Notes under the pieces: generated by a model
What the model saw: the letters and a program-made list of their open reading frames with translations, nothing else
Told to the model about the DNA's origin: nothing
Database searches by the model: none
Shown here: piece after piece, positions 6,652 to 7,501 of the stretch
Numbering within the stretch: the stretch's first letter is position 1
Layout of the letters: the number at the start of each line of letters is the position of its first letter
Assembly (NCBI GenBank): GCA_007129335.1
Contig: SKVS01000241.1
Location: 1-7,501, forward strand
Length of the DNA stretch: 7,501 bases
Origin: Spirochaetaceae bacterium
GTDB taxonomy: Bacteria; Spirochaetota; Spirochaetia; DSM-27196; Salinispiraceae
Reading direction: 5' to 3'
Translations under genes and position numbers: made by a program

Positions 6652-7500
6652 TTAGTCCCTGAAAGTCAATTCCTCAAGCACAGTTCCTAATTCATGAGCA
6701 TCGATACCCCAGGTCCTTCCAAACCGCGTGTAAAGGGTTTCGCTCACTTTCCAAAATGCATCAAATGCCCGATCGTTCCTGGGAATGAGCCGGGACACCA
6801 GCACCTTGTACCTACCTCTATTTACCACCAGTTCCCAGAACTTCGCAAGGCGTTTCAGGGAGTCCATTTCTGACCGGGGAATTACCCCGGTTTCCAGAAC
6901 TTCGTAGGGAGGATCAGGACTGTAGACCATACCAAAATCCTGATTATGACGATTCAAGGTTGTACCAGGCAGAGCTTTTAACACTCCCAGCTGAATTTCG
7001 TCGGGCCCCAGGGCCCACAGTTCGTTGAAACCCCGGGCAAAACTGGATACAGACTCTCCGGGCAATCCAATAATGAGGTCTGCATGGACCACGGCATTGG
7101 TTTGTCGTACCAGAAATTCCACATTTTCCCTGGTGGCCTGTTGATGTTGTTTGCGGTTAATTCGAGCAGCTACCTCATTATTGTAGGTCTGGATTCCCAC
7201 TTCCAGGCGCAGCGTCCCCGGGGGGAACCGTTGAATAAGATCCCTTAATTCCCAGGGTAAGCGATCAGGAACCACCTCGAACTGGCCATAGGCCCGGGAT
7301 GAACCATCCTCAGTGTTCCGAAATTCTGACCGGGTAAATAAATCCAGAAAGAACTCCAGAGTCCGTTGAGCCCGATGAGTATTTGCATTAAAGGTACGAT
7401 CGATGATCTTGAAGTACCGCCCACCCCTTTCATACAATGTGCGGATTTCCTGAAGTACCTGCTCTAAAGGAAAAAACCTCACCCTCCCTTGTATACTGGA
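6652..7500 (-). CDS. B12-binding-type radical SAM protein (DUF4080-like), 3' part only
   Basis: The frame is open to the right edge, so this is the C-terminal 282 residues of a longer protein; the GTG at 7482 is internal, not the start. The first visible residues (SSIQGRVRFFPLEQVL) match the region just after the CxxxCxxC iron-sulfur motif in radical SAM enzymes, which would lie immediately outside the window. Later landmarks in the fragment are KIIDRTFN (31-38), LEVGIQTYN (99-107), the strand-loop HADLIIGLPGE (139-149) and LGVLKALPGTTL (171-182), all typical of the second half of the radical SAM barrel in the cobalamin-associated group. The C-terminal about 80 residues resemble the start of the DUF4080 extension but end fairly early at ELTFRD. 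The substrate is unknown; relatives are loosely annotated as methyltransferase-like or oxidative-cyclase-like. An N-terminal B12-binding domain is expected upstream but cannot be seen. Confidence 0.87.
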   Translation of the reverse strand, partial: SSIQGRVRFFPLEQVLQEIRTLYERGGRYFKIIDRTFNANTHRAQRTLEFFLDLFTRSEFRNTEDGSSRAYGQFEVVPDRLPWELRDLIQRFPPGTLRLEVGIQTYNNEVAARINRKQHQQATRENVEFLVRQTNAVVHADLIIGLPGESVSSFARGFNELWALGPDEIQLGVLKALPGTTLNRHNQDFGMVYSPDPPYEVLETGVIPRSEMDSLKRLAKFWELVVNRGRYKVLVSRLIPRNDRAFDAFWKVSETLYTRFGRTWGIDAHELGTVLEELTFRD

Positions 7501-7501
7501 C

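Noticed and set aside
7480..7482. GTG as start codon of the radical SAM gene
   Set aside because: The frame continues to the window edge with residues that match the segment after the CxxxCxxC motif, so the gene extends beyond the window.

Overview
The window is chromosomal bacterial DNA of roughly balanced base composition. It carries four same-strand signalling and transport genes, then a non-coding gap, a stand-alone housekeeping-type gene, and one gene on the opposite strand. The mix suggests an anaerobic, signalling-rich bacterium, possibly a spirochaete. It includes a hybrid histidine kinase, a TPR-GGDEF diguanylate cyclase, a HisKA_2 kinase with a polytopic membrane sensor, and a B12-type radical SAM protein resembling the DUF4080 group. 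That taxonomic guess is inference only; no rRNA or marker gene is present.

Positions 2-5812 (+ strand) look like one operon whose promoter lies upstream of the window. The order is: (1) a 5'-truncated hybrid sensor kinase (PAS end, HisKA, HATPase_c, REC); (2) a MATE-family efflux protein; (3) a cytoplasmic TPR-GGDEF protein with an intact active site and an intact inhibitory I-site; (4) a membrane histidine kinase of the HisKA_2 type. Genes 1/2 overlap by ATGA and genes 2/3 by GTGA, so translation is probably coupled. Genes 3/4 are separated by 32 bases. No HPt protein and no DNA-binding response regulator is encoded here. Both kinases must therefore signal to partners elsewhere, while the cyclase is probably governed by its TPR region and by product inhibition.

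Positions 5813-6153 hold no convincing gene. The stretch contains a short 9-bp tandem repeat, an imperfect hairpin, a T-rich tract that may be a weak terminator, and a good sigma-70-like promoter for the next gene. Positions 6154-6642 encode a YchJ-family protein with two SEC-C zinc motifs flanking an NTF2-like core.

Convergent to it, with a 9-base gap, is the 3' part of a radical SAM gene (6652-7500, - strand). Its cobalamin-binding and CxxxCxxC parts would lie beyond the right edge.

The most interesting points are the tightly coupled kinase/MATE/diguanylate cyclase/kinase unit and the kinase membrane domain, which resembles a small-molecule-binding transporter component. I see no clearly new defence or mobile system.
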